DNA of 64,000 bases from Rhodohalobacter mucosus (lineage in GTDB: Bacteria; Bacteroidota; Rhodothermia; Balneolales; Balneolaceae), in contig NZ_QGGB01000012.1 in assembly GCF_003150675.1 (NCBI RefSeq), positions 1 through 64,000 on the forward strand, written 5' to 3'. A model generated the notes under the pieces. The model was not told where the DNA came from. It made no database searches and saw nothing but the letters and a program-made list of their open reading frames with translations. How positions within the stretch are numbered: position 1 is the first letter of the stretch; every line of letters begins with the position of its first letter. This document shows positions 47,250 through 57,477 of the stretch, one piece after another. A program made the translations under genes and the position numbers.

Positions 47250-47745
47250 GGAATTGATTATTTATGAATGGTTGTGTGTTGTCGGTGGTCAGTTGTTAGT
47301 TGCAGGGTACTTATAGTTCTTAGTTTTGAGTTTTGAGTTTGGAATTTGGAATTTGGGATTTAGGATTTGGGATTTCCCCGTCTCACGTTTGACGTTTGAC
47401 GTCTGACGTCTGACGTCTGACGTTTGAAAAAATCATTTGTTGCGAAAACAGTGTTTTACCTGAGTCATACCACCGTACTATATAGATAATAAATCCAACG
47501 CCTGCAACCCGGATTTGCCGGATTCCTGCCGCCTGCAGACATCTGTCCCCGCCGTTTTTTCTTCATCACGCAAAATTTCCGCTCACGGCAGAACCAATTG
47601 GCTGTCAAAAGATTTTAACCTTTCCGTGAAATTTTATAAAAAGGTTTGAGGCTCACCCGTCTATACCTAATTACATTATACTTTTTGAGATGCCAAGTTT
47701 TTTTATTAATCTCGCTCTGCAACCAATCTTATCTCTATTCTGACT
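47250..47745. repeat. heptamer block and promoter region of the TIR operon
   Basis: 47330-47383 is built of ATTTGGG-like heptamers; 47384-47425 has six CACGTTT/GACGTYT units. From 47426 to the TIR start the DNA is unique and must carry the operon promoter, but I cannot name -35/-10 boxes with confidence. Confidence 0.75.
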
Positions 47746-49353
47746 ATGGGGTCACTTCTACCTGGCTACGAACACGATATTTTCGTCAGTTATCGGCATC
47801 ACGATAACAAATACGACGGGTGGGTTACGGAATTTGTTGAGAGGCTTCAGCAGGAACTGAATGCAACCCTGAAGGACCGGCTGACCATCTATTTTGACAA
47901 AAACCCTGAAAGCGGGCTGAGCGACAATCATGTAGTGGACCAGTCCATCGGTAATAAGATCAAATCCCTGATCTTTATTCCGGTCATCTCCCAAACCTAC
48001 TGTGATACATCATCCTTTGCATGGAAGCAGGAGTTTAAAGTATTCAAGGATTTTGCGGATAATGACCGCTTTAAACGCACCATCCGGCTTTCAAACGGCA
48101 ATTTCACCTCCCGGATACTTCCCGTTAAAATACACGATATCGATGTTACCGATCTTCGGCTGCTTGAAACGGAGCTCGCGGGAACACTGCGCTCCATTGA
48201 TTTTATCTACCGTGACGCCGGCGTGAACCGGCCGCTCAGGCCCGTGGATGACGACATTCAGGCGGGAACCGCACAGGCCAGGATTCTCTACAGGAACCAG
48301 ATCAACAAGCTGGCCTATGCCATCAAAGAGATTGTACAGGGAATCAAGGATATTGACCGGCATCTGCCTCAGGCCGTAAATCCGTCCACACTCTCTTCTC
48401 CCGAACCGTCAAAGGGTGCCTTTTCATCCTCTCACCCGTCCGCTTCGAAGGTAAAGGTATTGGATCAGAGCGGGCCCAGCGTCTACCTGGCGTGGACTTC
48501 CAGCGACCTGAAGGAGGAGCGCGAAGAGATGGCCATTACGCTGAAAAAGGCTGGATTTAATGTACTGCCATCCACCGATTGTCCGGCCGATGACGAATCC
48601 TTTAAGGAGAAGGTTCGGGAAGACATGGCACGCTGTTCTTGTTCGCTTCACATGCTTGGCGGTGAATTCGGCAGGCGCTTCGAATTTGAAAGCGAGGTCT
48701 CCTTCCCGCAATTCCAGTTCCTGGAAGCAAGAAAAATGATTGAATCGGGCGAAACGGATTTCAACTGTTTTATCTGGATGCTGCCGGAAGCTTCGGCCGG
48801 CATCAAACCTGATCAGCGCAATTTTATCAACTTTATCCGCAACAACATTACCCAGAACATGATGTTCTCCAACAGCATGGGGCCGATGCAGCTGGTCGAC
48901 GACATGCGCGTGGTGATGAAGAAAGAGGAAGAGGAGCTGTTCGACTCGAAGGATACGGAGATCTTCTTCATCTACAATCAGCAGGATGAGGCGGAAGCTA
49001 AAATTATTACCGACCACCTGAGCACGGAATACCCGGTTGAGATTATGAACATCCTGCCAGACGGTGAAGACAAGTACCGGGAGATCAGCACTCAGCAAAT
49101 ACCGAAGAGCAAGCTGGCGGTTGTCTATTTCAAATATGCCGCCGACTGGGCACTGCCGTTTACCAAACAGGTCTGGAAAACCGTGGGCGGTGCTTCTTCT
49201 CCCACTCCCCTGTTCCTTGTTGGAGAGGATGATCCGAGCAGCAACAGGGCGCGAAATTTCAAAGCCCCCAAAGTGGTCTCGTCAATTGTTCCAAAAGAAG
49301 AAGTACCCGCTGAGGTTAAGAAGGTGTATATCACCGTAAAGGATATGAGTTAG
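47746..49353 (+). CDS. TIR-domain protein with two further TIR/DUF4062-like segments
   Basis: The 535-residue soluble protein opens with a TIR domain (about 8-200): DIFVSYRHHDN, the DKNPESG loop and, after PVISQTY, the segment WKQEF with Glu96 at the place of the catalytic glutamate of NAD-cleaving TIRs. A Pro/Ser linker (about 208-240) leads to a second Rossmann-like segment (245-345: VYLAWTSSDLKEEREEM, like DUF4062) and a third (404-515: EIFFIYNQQDEAEAKIITDHL). Only the first keeps an obvious active site. The gene starts an operon; the nSTAND gene follows after 10 bases. Such TIRs make nucleotide signals or deplete NAD; which one applies here is open. Confidence 0.85.
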   Translation: MGSLLPGYEHDIFVSYRHHDNKYDGWVTEFVERLQQELNATLKDRLTIYFDKNPESGLSDNHVVDQSIGNKIKSLIFIPVISQTYCDTSSFAWKQEFKVFKDFADNDRFKRTIRLSNGNFTSRILPVKIHDIDVTDLRLLETELAGTLRSIDFIYRDAGVNRPLRPVDDDIQAGTAQARILYRNQINKLAYAIKEIVQGIKDIDRHLPQAVNPSTLSSPEPSKGAFSSSHPSASKVKVLDQSGPSVYLAWTSSDLKEEREEMAITLKKAGFNVLPSTDCPADDESFKEKVREDMARCSCSLHMLGGEFGRRFEFESEVSFPQFQFLEARKMIESGETDFNCFIWMLPEASAGIKPDQRNFINFIRNNITQNMMFSNSMGPMQLVDDMRVVMKKEEEELFDSKDTEIFFIYNQQDEAEAKIITDHLSTEYPVEIMNILPDGEDKYREISTQQIPKSKLAVVYFKYAADWALPFTKQVWKTVGGASSPTPLFLVGEDDPSSNRARNFKAPKVVSSIVPKEEVPAEVKKVYITVKDMS

Positions 49354-49363
49354 GTTCTGCCCT

Positions 49364-52300
49364 ATGTTTGATGATTATCAGATTTGCCCCTATACCGGAC
49401 TGCGATCCTTCACGGAGGAGGAGTCGATCTATTTCAAGGGGCGGGAAGATAACATCGAACAGGCCATCGAGCAGCTGCAGCGCAACAAGTTCCTCATGCT
49501 TACCGGTGCTTCCGGCGACGGAAAGTCTTCACTGGTGTATGCAGGCATCATCCCCAATGCACGCGCCGGTTTTCTGCGGTCCAGATATACCGATTGGGTG
49601 GTTGCTGATTTCCGCCCCGAACGCAACCCGTTTAAAAATCTCTGCAAAAGCCTTGCCGAACAGCTCGAGATTGAAAATACCGATACGGTTGAATCGGAGC
49701 TGAAACACGGGTTTTCCGCACTGATTGATCTTTACAAAAATTCTCCGCGTCACCTCGACACCGAATCTGCCGAATGGACCGGTGCCGACGATGCGGGCAA
49801 AGCGGCCCTGAAGCGAAAGTCGGCGAACCTGATGATCCTTGTTGATCAGTTCGAGGAATTCTTCACCAACCCGGAGAACTACCAGCACGGGGCTCCGTCA
49901 AGGGAGTCTAACCTGGTGCTTAACCTCCTTCTTGAAACATCGCGCATTGCCCTTGAGGAAAATCTCCCCATTTATGTGGTGTTTACGATGCGCTCCGATT
50001 TCATCGGTCAGTGTTCCGCCTTCAGGGGACTGCCGGAGTATATTGGCTTTTCCCAGTTTTTTGTTCCGCGCCTCAACCGCACTCAGCTGCAGCAGGTTAT
50101 TGAGGAGCCGGCCGTTCTGAGCGGCAACCGGATTTCCCGCAGGCTTACCGAGCGCCTCATCTATGATCTGACCGAAGGTGTGGACCAGCTCCCCATTTTG
50201 CAGCACGCGCTGAACCAGATATGGCATGCCGCTGATCAGGGCAGAGAAGAGATGGACCTGATTCATTATGCAATGGTGGGCGGAATGCCGGCGGATGAAC
50301 TGCCGCAGGACCAGAAGGAAAAATTTCATAATTGGTTCAACAGCCTTCCTCAGGAGATTCGGGACTGCTATCATGAACCGAGCCTGCAGAATGTACTGGA
50401 TACGCATACCAATAAACTCTACCTCGAGGCCACCGAATACTACAAGCGTGAATCGGGTAAGGATATCTCTGTGGAGGACGTACGCGCCGTCATCAAAACG
50501 GCCTTTACATGTCTTACAAAAATAGACCAGAGCCGTGCCGTCCGCAACAGGATGACCCTTCAGGAGATTACCGATATTCTGAACCGTCCCGGAATGGACA
50601 CGGAGCAGGTGGGTGCCGTGCTCAACATTTTCAGAGAACCCGGCAATACGTTTATACGGCCCTTTATTGCTGAAGACACGGAGGACAAAAAGCTTAAACC
50701 GGACGACGTACTCGACATCACGCATGAGAGCCTGATCCGGAACTGGCACTATCTGGAAGAGTGGGCGCTTGAGGAGTACGAGGACTACACGGTGTACCTG
50801 GATTTTGAAAAGCAGCTCAACCGCTGGGTCGACAACAATAAATCGAGCGGGTATCTGCTCTCAATCGGCCCTCTCACATTCTTTGAAAACTGGTACGAAC
50901 GGGTGGAACCCAACAAGTACTGGATTTCAAGATATCTGCCGGATGAACTTGAGCGTGAAAAGAAGCTTGAAAAAGCGGAGCGGACCCTGTCGAATGCTCG
51001 GGACTTTCTCCAGCAGAGTGCCCGGCGGCATGCCGTAACCCGCACCTTTATGAAGTACGGTGCCAAAAAAATCGGTGGTGTTGTTTCCGTCATCCTGCTG
51101 CTGGGGCTGGGTGCGTATGGCGCCTGGAATGCCTACCAAAAGCAAAACAGCTCGGTACTTGAATCCATTAAGGAAGAGACCATTGCGCTCGCAAACCGGC
51201 CCAATCTTTCGCTTCAGTCTACCGTACCCCCTCTGGTCGAAATGATGATCATGGATGCAGTAACCATTCCCGAGATCCTGGAGGGAATTCATGAACAGGA
51301 CCAGAAAATCAGGGTTGCCAACGGCATTGCCTCAAACCTGCTGCTTCAGGGAAGAAGCCAGCCTGCTGCGTTTACCTTTAATGCATTAAGCAAAGCAGAC
51401 AGTCTGCTGAACGTATATCGTCCGGAAGCACAAAGCGTTGAAGAACTTACACAGACACTCCGGTTGCTCTACGATTTTAGCATCACCGCCGAAATGAACC
51501 ATTATTATCTGCAAAGCGAGGAGTCAGCTGCATTGGTTCAATCGAATGCGGAACGCTCAGCCGAGTGGGCAATGCATATTTTAATGGAGCAACCGGAAAG
51601 TTTCTCAGATATTCAGCATCTGCATCTGGCGATTGAAAACGGCCTGAACAACCGGGTTTTCAGTGCTGAAGAGGTCAGTGAAATGCTGTCCGTGCTTTCG
51701 CCGTTTGAGCCTGGAGAGCGAAGCAGCTGGGTGATGGATAGTTACCCACCCGACAGGGTGCTGATCCGCGGAGCACAGCCCATATACGGAAACCGGCATA
51801 ACGGCCTCTATCAAATGATGGCTTATCTCTATGCGGCAGCAGATGAACCGGGGCTCGCCATGCAGAGCGTTGACTCCATCCTGGTAAATCAGAGTACATT
51901 TTTTGAAAACGATTATGATTCCCACAGTGAAAATGCAACTCATATAGCCGCTGTATTCTACACGTATGATCACCTGAATGCTCTTGATAGATTTGTAGAT
52001 GAATATTCATCACGTGCCAACTGGTCGCCCGCCGATTATTACAACCGCCTGGTTTCCAGAACCTATTTAGAACTATACCTGGCTGATCATTTCAATTTCT
52101 ATACCGGGTCACCCCGATACTACGGTAATCCGCATCTGAAGTTCATGTCGGATGAGATGCTTACTTTCTTTTTTACCAAAATGAGAGAAGATATTCTGCA
52201 AAAAAACAATGCGGACGACAGAAACTTTAGACTGGCTCTTTCATACAAGAACGAGGGGATTTTAAAAGCATTCCGCAATGAAATCAGGATGAACCCTGCA

Positions 52301-53419
52301 GCAAATACATCACTTGCTTCCCTGTTTGATAAAGCCATCACACACTATCGGCGTGTTCCGGAGAGTTATCTGAACCAATCAATTACAATTCCTCTGACCT
52401 CCAGCCTGGATATTGCCTCATACCCCCGCAAGCATCTGTTTCTGTTTCCGGATATGAGGATGCCTTTTTACTTCGGAGAACCGAGAGCCAGAACATTTTC
52501 ATACAACAGCGCTGCATTTCCTGCGTATCTGATCGAAACCGGCTTATTCGGCGATCTCTATTCCGAGCCCGATACACACCGCTATTTCGAAACCTGGATG
52601 CAGGATTATCATGCGTCCATGATCTCCCGGGATTGGCTTTTCAGAGAACCTATTGCAAGTTCCACTCTGGAAATCCTTGCCGATCAGCTTGAGCTTCTCA
52701 ATGCCGCTGAAAACGCAGATCTTAACCTTCTCTACATACACCTGGCCGATGCCGCTTTCCACCGGGGTAACGCTGAAATCGGGCTCTCTCACCTGCGGAT
52801 GATCGAAACAGACCGGCTGCTCAACTCATTTCAGTATTCGCTGCCATTCTTCATCAATACGCACTCGATGGAGATGGTGGCCCATGCCGTGGCTCATGCC
52901 ACCCTTCACGGTGAGATTGACCTTGCCCATAGCCTGGTCGACGTATTCCAGCAGCAGGTGAACCGGTCCTCGCTCTACGGATTCGCAAGCCAGCAGCTGT
53001 CCCTGAACTATCGCGCGGAAGATGCCGCGATTCAGCTGATCGACTCCGCCCGAACGGAGATGCTGCGCCTTGATAACCCCTCAGTTTTTCAGCCAAACCG
53101 GCTGATTCTGGCAGCAGCCATGATGTACCAGGATCCTGAAAACAACCGGGAGGAAGCCTATCAGGTCATTAAGAATTCAGGGAATAAATTTAATGCCATG
53201 TTCTATTTCACCGAGTCGCATGGTTTCAATGAGGAATTTTTTGAGGGAATCAGCCACATTCCAGACCTGGTATCCAGCGCGGACAGGCTTGGATTTTATT
53301 ACTCAATCCTGCATGGATATAACATAAATGGGGAGATAGGTCCCGAATGGGAAGCCTATTACAACAACCAGTTTGTCTTCATTCGAAGATTCCTGCCTTA
53401 CATAGCGGAGGGTTCATAG
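49364..53419 (+). CDS. nSTAND1 ATPase with transmembrane helix and helical C-terminal region (A)
   Basis: The 1351-residue protein starts with the nSTAND1 entry motif (CPYTGLRSFTEEESIYFKGRE). Walker A is GASGDGKSS (48-56) and Walker B LMILVDQFEEFF (Asp161, Glu164). The STAND winged-helix part follows, with VDQLPILQHALNQIW and ITHESLIRNW. One membrane helix lies at about 570-590. The remaining 760 residues are alpha-helical and TPR-like, probably on the far side of the membrane, acting as sensor or scaffold. STAND ATPases oligomerise on trigger binding and switch on partners. The gene abuts its paralogue with no spacer. Confidence 0.9.
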   Translation: MFDDYQICPYTGLRSFTEEESIYFKGREDNIEQAIEQLQRNKFLMLTGASGDGKSSLVYAGIIPNARAGFLRSRYTDWVVADFRPERNPFKNLCKSLAEQLEIENTDTVESELKHGFSALIDLYKNSPRHLDTESAEWTGADDAGKAALKRKSANLMILVDQFEEFFTNPENYQHGAPSRESNLVLNLLLETSRIALEENLPIYVVFTMRSDFIGQCSAFRGLPEYIGFSQFFVPRLNRTQLQQVIEEPAVLSGNRISRRLTERLIYDLTEGVDQLPILQHALNQIWHAADQGREEMDLIHYAMVGGMPADELPQDQKEKFHNWFNSLPQEIRDCYHEPSLQNVLDTHTNKLYLEATEYYKRESGKDISVEDVRAVIKTAFTCLTKIDQSRAVRNRMTLQEITDILNRPGMDTEQVGAVLNIFREPGNTFIRPFIAEDTEDKKLKPDDVLDITHESLIRNWHYLEEWALEEYEDYTVYLDFEKQLNRWVDNNKSSGYLLSIGPLTFFENWYERVEPNKYWISRYLPDELEREKKLEKAERTLSNARDFLQQSARRHAVTRTFMKYGAKKIGGVVSVILLLGLGAYGAWNAYQKQNSSVLESIKEETIALANRPNLSLQSTVPPLVEMMIMDAVTIPEILEGIHEQDQKIRVANGIASNLLLQGRSQPAAFTFNALSKADSLLNVYRPEAQSVEELTQTLRLLYDFSITAEMNHYYLQSEESAALVQSNAERSAEWAMHILMEQPESFSDIQHLHLAIENGLNNRVFSAEEVSEMLSVLSPFEPGERSSWVMDSYPPDRVLIRGAQPIYGNRHNGLYQMMAYLYAAADEPGLAMQSVDSILVNQSTFFENDYDSHSENATHIAAVFYTYDHLNALDRFVDEYSSRANWSPADYYNRLVSRTYLELYLADHFNFYTGSPRYYGNPHLKFMSDEMLTFFFTKMREDILQKNNADDRNFRLALSYKNEGILKAFRNEIRMNPAANTSLASLFDKAITHYRRVPESYLNQSITIPLTSSLDIASYPRKHLFLFPDMRMPFYFGEPRARTFSYNSAAFPAYLIETGLFGDLYSEPDTHRYFETWMQDYHASMISRDWLFREPIASSTLEILADQLELLNAAENADLNLLYIHLADAAFHRGNAEIGLSHLRMIETDRLLNSFQYSLPFFINTHSMEMVAHAVAHATLHGEIDLAHSLVDVFQQQVNRSSLYGFASQQLSLNYRAEDAAIQLIDSARTEMLRLDNPSVFQPNRLILAAAMMYQDPENNREEAYQVIKNSGNKFNAMFYFTESHGFNEEFFEGISHIPDLVSSADRLGFYYSILHGYNINGEIGPEWEAYYNNQFVFIRRFLPYIAEGS

Positions 53420-56400
53420 ATGTTTGATATGCAATCCATATGTCCTTACACCGGCCTTCGGTCTTTTACTGAAGAGGAGAGCCTCTATTTCAAGGGGCGG
53501 GACCAGCAGATCGATCAGATCACCGCACTGCTTGAACGGAACAAGTTTCTGATGCTTACCGGTGCGTCCGGTGAAGGCAAGTCTTCTTTGATCTATGCGG
53601 GTCTGATTCCAAATGCACGGGCAGGCTTTTTCAAAGCGCAGTACAGCAATTGGGTGGTTGCCGATTTCCGCCCCGAGCGCACTCCGGTCAGTAACATGGC
53701 GGAAGCTATCTCCGACAAGTTTATGATCAATCCTGCCACGGCCGAAACGGAACTCCGCCGCGGATATTCGTCCCTTATTGACCTCTATACCAGTTCCAAA
53801 TTCTACGTTGATAAAAACAGCGAAGAGTGGAAGGACGCATCCGATGAGAAAAGAGCGGAAATGCAGAGATCATCCGCCAACCTTCTCATCATTGCCGATC
53901 AGTTTGAGGAATTTTTCACCAATCCCGAAAACTATTACAACGAGGTGCCGTCGCAGGACTCTCAGGTGGTGGTAAACCTTCTACTGGAAACCGCGAAGAT
54001 TGCCCTGGAAAAGGATATTCCGGTTTATGTAGTCTGTACCATGCGTTCCGATTACATCGGGCAGTGTTCTGCGTTCAGAGGTTTACCAGATTATATCGGA
54101 TTTTCACAGTTTTTTGTCCCCCGGCTGAAACGAAAGGATCTCAAGCAGGTAATCCTTGAGCCGGCCGAGTTAAGCGGAAACCGGATTTCACAGCGCCTTG
54201 TGGAACGGCTGCTTTACGATCTATCCGAGGGTGTGGATCAGCTCCCCATCCTGCAGCATGCGCTCAAACAGATCTGGCGTGCAGCCGATGACGGCAGCGA
54301 GGAGATGGACCTTATCCACTACGCCAAGGTGGGAGGCATGCCCGCAAATGAGCTGCCGGAAGAGGATCAGCAGAATTTTCTCACATGGTACAAAGAGCTG
54401 CCGGAGTTTCAGCGCGGCTACTACAAGGATACGGGGCTGAACCGTGTTATCGAAATTCATGCAGACCTGCTGTTTGAAAACGCCTGGAATTATTATTCGG
54501 AAAACTATCCGGATCATCCCATATCCAAAAAGAGGGCTGAACGGATCATCTCCACAGCTTTCAGCTGTCTCACCAAGATCGACAACAGCCGCGCCGTCAG
54601 AAACCGGATGAGCCTGCAGGAAATTACCGATATTATCGACTCTCAGGGCATATCAAGTGAGATTGTCGGCAGGGTGCTTAAACCATTCAGGGAAGAAGGC
54701 AACTCCTTTGTCAGGCCTTTTTGCACCGATGATCCCGATTCCTGTGAACTTTCCGGCGATGCCGTGCTCGACATCACCCATGAGAGCCTGATCCGGAACT
54801 GGACCAGGCTGCGTGAGTGGGCACATCGTGAATTTGAATTCTACTCTATCTACCAGGACTTCAAAAAGCAGCTCGACCGCTGGAAAAACAGCGGAAAGAG
54901 CAGCAACTTCCTGCTGCCCATCGGTCCTCTCTCCTTTTTCGAGAACTGGTACGCCGAATGTCGGCCAAATCCGAGCTGGATCCGCCGGTATTCTGAAATA
55001 GAGGGCGACAAACAGGCCGAACTGGAGAGCGCCGGTCACCAGCTGCAGGATATCCGGGAGTTTCTGAAACGTAGCGCCCGAAAAGTTGCGATACCTCGTG
55101 CATTTATGAAATACGGCGCAAAGAGGATTGCAACCGGTTTTGCTATTTGGGCCATGATTATTCTATCGATTATATACTGGATTGATGCAGAGCAGAAACA
55201 GAATGATTCGGTTGTTGAAACCATACAGGAACGCTCGGCTTCGCTCCTTCAAAGCAACGAAGTGAACTCTGAAATTAAAGCGAACAACCTGCTGATCAGT
55301 GAACGCTATGAACCCGGATCACTTGCTGAAAGCATTTCTGAGTTCAATCCTCGCTCCGCACTTACTCTCTCTGTGGATCTTTACAGGCAGCTTCTGATGT
55401 ACAATAAATACGACAAAAGCGATCTGAAAGGGGATCTTATTCAACAAGCACGGGAACGAATGGATGCCATGCTGGATGCCGGAACAGATCCGCCCTTTCT
55501 GCTGAATGAGCTGAACCAGTTCACCACCATGCTGGCTTACGACAACTATTATAATCCGGAAATACAAACCGAGGAAATTTTGCGGAGCTACGCGGATGAA
55601 GGATACAATCTGGCCCTCTCCTTCTTCAGCGATACATCTCTCTTCCGGCCCACGATCCCGATCGAACTGAATTACGCGATTCAGCAGTGGCTTACATTCG
55701 GCAGCGTTACCCCTGCGAAATCTGAGGTTATCCTCGACCTGATATCACCGTTTGAAAACGCCGAGGCTGAAGAGATGTTTCGCGTCTATTACCCGCGCGG
55801 CAGCTACGAGATCAACGGCCGGGTAGCCAACAACTTCAACGGAGGCTATCACACCCTCGCCTCTCTCTATGCTTCTGAAGGAGACTCGGACCATGTAATT
55901 GCGAGCTTTGAACAGATCCGTGACTCCGGTCAGGATGAGTATTTCATCGGCAGCCTGTTCAACAACTACAACCATATTCTGGCCATCTTCTACCAGTTCG
56001 GGCACGACCGGCAGGCTGCACCAATGGTTGCCTGGCTGGGTGAGAACTACGAATCGAATGTGCCGCTGACCATCTACCGGAACTCCGTGATCCGCGCCGG
56101 TTATATGAGTGCTTTTTATCGTGTGAATGTTCAGAAAAATATCTTCCGTGCATTTGGCGGCTACTTTTTCCCAAATCTGACCCTGGCCGACCGTGAAGTG
56201 TTTGATTCGCTTGCAAACAGATATGAATCGATGATTCGTGCCATTCCGGACGAAAACGAAAGAAACTACACTTTAGCCATCAACAAGAAACGGCGGGCCG
56301 TATACAACCATAAGTATGCTTTCGACCGGGGTTTGATTCCCAGGCTGGATGAACTGACCGGCCTTCTTGACGAAGCCGTTGAGCATTTTCGTATGGTTGA

Positions 56401-57475
56401 TGAATCTTTTCTGGATGAGGAAATTCCTGTAACCTTGCCCTATTTCGGGGAAGGCGTGCGGAGCATACAGATCAAAAGACGCAATCTGTTTATTTATCCC
56501 GACTATATGGAGGGATGGTTCAGCCGAACCTACCACTCGGATCTCTTTTTCAATTACATACACCGGAACGAGCTGATAGAGGAGTTTTACCGAACGCCCG
56601 AGGAGCTCGACATGATTCACCTGTGGCTTGCCAAGGCGTACGAGAAAAAACCGAACATGGAGTATGTCAAGTTTGACAATAATTATACGCTATCTGATGA
56701 GGTTCATTCCCGTATCCTGTCCGTCATTGAAGAACATGCTGTTGGCCCGTCCTTCGACCTGAACCTTCTAAGCCTCATCATGGCAAACAGGGAGTTCGAC
56801 AAAGGCAACACAGAAGAAGCCTTGGAGCATTATGCCCGTTTTGACGAAGATAATTTCCAGGCTTCCAGGGACCGCTATGAATACATTGAAAAAACCTTTT
56901 TCATGAATCAGATGAAAGACATCGCCGTGAATCTGGCAGTCGCGGGATACCATGACGAAGCGCTGGCCATGGCTGAACGATTTGAAGCGGAACATGAGAA
57001 AGCCTATGCCTATATATTCATTGCAGAAAATGTCTACCTGGAGGCTCAATCTCCCGAATCCTTTGTTTATCTTGACTCAGCCCTTACCAAAGCAAGCCGT
57101 GTCGACTTTTCACAGTTCGATTACGGAGTGAACAGGCAGATCGACATTCGTCAAAACCTGATCCTGCTGCTCTCCAGAATAGGCGGGCGCGAACTCAATG
57201 AGATTTCGAACGATGTGCTTCGCGAGATGGTCGAGGATGTTAAGTTTTCAGGAATCTTCAGCCGGGTATTTGGCGTGGCAGAGGAGGGCAATTTCTACAG
57301 GGCCATGACGGCCATGCCACCCACGTTAACGGAAGGTCAGGAGCTCTTCCTGCAGTCACTGATTCTCCGGCAGGCTGCTGTAGCACAGCAGACAGCTGAG
57401 GAAGCAGCTCGCTGGGAACCCATGGATACCTTTTTCACCCACGATTTCAACTATGTATTCTACCTGCCCAACTAA
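53420..57475 (+). CDS. nSTAND1 ATPase with transmembrane helix and helical C-terminal region (B)
   Basis: The tandem paralogue of the preceding gene has exactly the same length (1351 residues). It has the same order of parts: CPYTGLRSFTEEESLYFKGRD, Walker A GASGEGKSS, Walker B LLIIADQFEEFF, DITHESLIRNW and a helix at about 570-590. The ATPase halves are highly similar. The C-terminal regions align in outline (ASLYA, helical pairs) but differ widely in sequence, as expected if the two sense different triggers or form a hetero-oligomer. The ATG directly follows the stop of gene A, so translation is coupled. Confidence 0.9.
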   Translation: MFDMQSICPYTGLRSFTEEESLYFKGRDQQIDQITALLERNKFLMLTGASGEGKSSLIYAGLIPNARAGFFKAQYSNWVVADFRPERTPVSNMAEAISDKFMINPATAETELRRGYSSLIDLYTSSKFYVDKNSEEWKDASDEKRAEMQRSSANLLIIADQFEEFFTNPENYYNEVPSQDSQVVVNLLLETAKIALEKDIPVYVVCTMRSDYIGQCSAFRGLPDYIGFSQFFVPRLKRKDLKQVILEPAELSGNRISQRLVERLLYDLSEGVDQLPILQHALKQIWRAADDGSEEMDLIHYAKVGGMPANELPEEDQQNFLTWYKELPEFQRGYYKDTGLNRVIEIHADLLFENAWNYYSENYPDHPISKKRAERIISTAFSCLTKIDNSRAVRNRMSLQEITDIIDSQGISSEIVGRVLKPFREEGNSFVRPFCTDDPDSCELSGDAVLDITHESLIRNWTRLREWAHREFEFYSIYQDFKKQLDRWKNSGKSSNFLLPIGPLSFFENWYAECRPNPSWIRRYSEIEGDKQAELESAGHQLQDIREFLKRSARKVAIPRAFMKYGAKRIATGFAIWAMIILSIIYWIDAEQKQNDSVVETIQERSASLLQSNEVNSEIKANNLLISERYEPGSLAESISEFNPRSALTLSVDLYRQLLMYNKYDKSDLKGDLIQQARERMDAMLDAGTDPPFLLNELNQFTTMLAYDNYYNPEIQTEEILRSYADEGYNLALSFFSDTSLFRPTIPIELNYAIQQWLTFGSVTPAKSEVILDLISPFENAEAEEMFRVYYPRGSYEINGRVANNFNGGYHTLASLYASEGDSDHVIASFEQIRDSGQDEYFIGSLFNNYNHILAIFYQFGHDRQAAPMVAWLGENYESNVPLTIYRNSVIRAGYMSAFYRVNVQKNIFRAFGGYFFPNLTLADREVFDSLANRYESMIRAIPDENERNYTLAINKKRRAVYNHKYAFDRGLIPRLDELTGLLDEAVEHFRMVDESFLDEEIPVTLPYFGEGVRSIQIKRRNLFIYPDYMEGWFSRTYHSDLFFNYIHRNELIEEFYRTPEELDMIHLWLAKAYEKKPNMEYVKFDNNYTLSDEVHSRILSVIEEHAVGPSFDLNLLSLIMANREFDKGNTEEALEHYARFDEDNFQASRDRYEYIEKTFFMNQMKDIAVNLAVAGYHDEALAMAERFEAEHEKAYAYIFIAENVYLEAQSPESFVYLDSALTKASRVDFSQFDYGVNRQIDIRQNLILLLSRIGGRELNEISNDVLREMVEDVKFSGIFSRVFGVAEEGNFYRAMTAMPPTLTEGQELFLQSLILRQAAVAQQTAEEAARWEPMDTFFTHDFNYVFYLPN

Positions 57476-57477
57476 TC

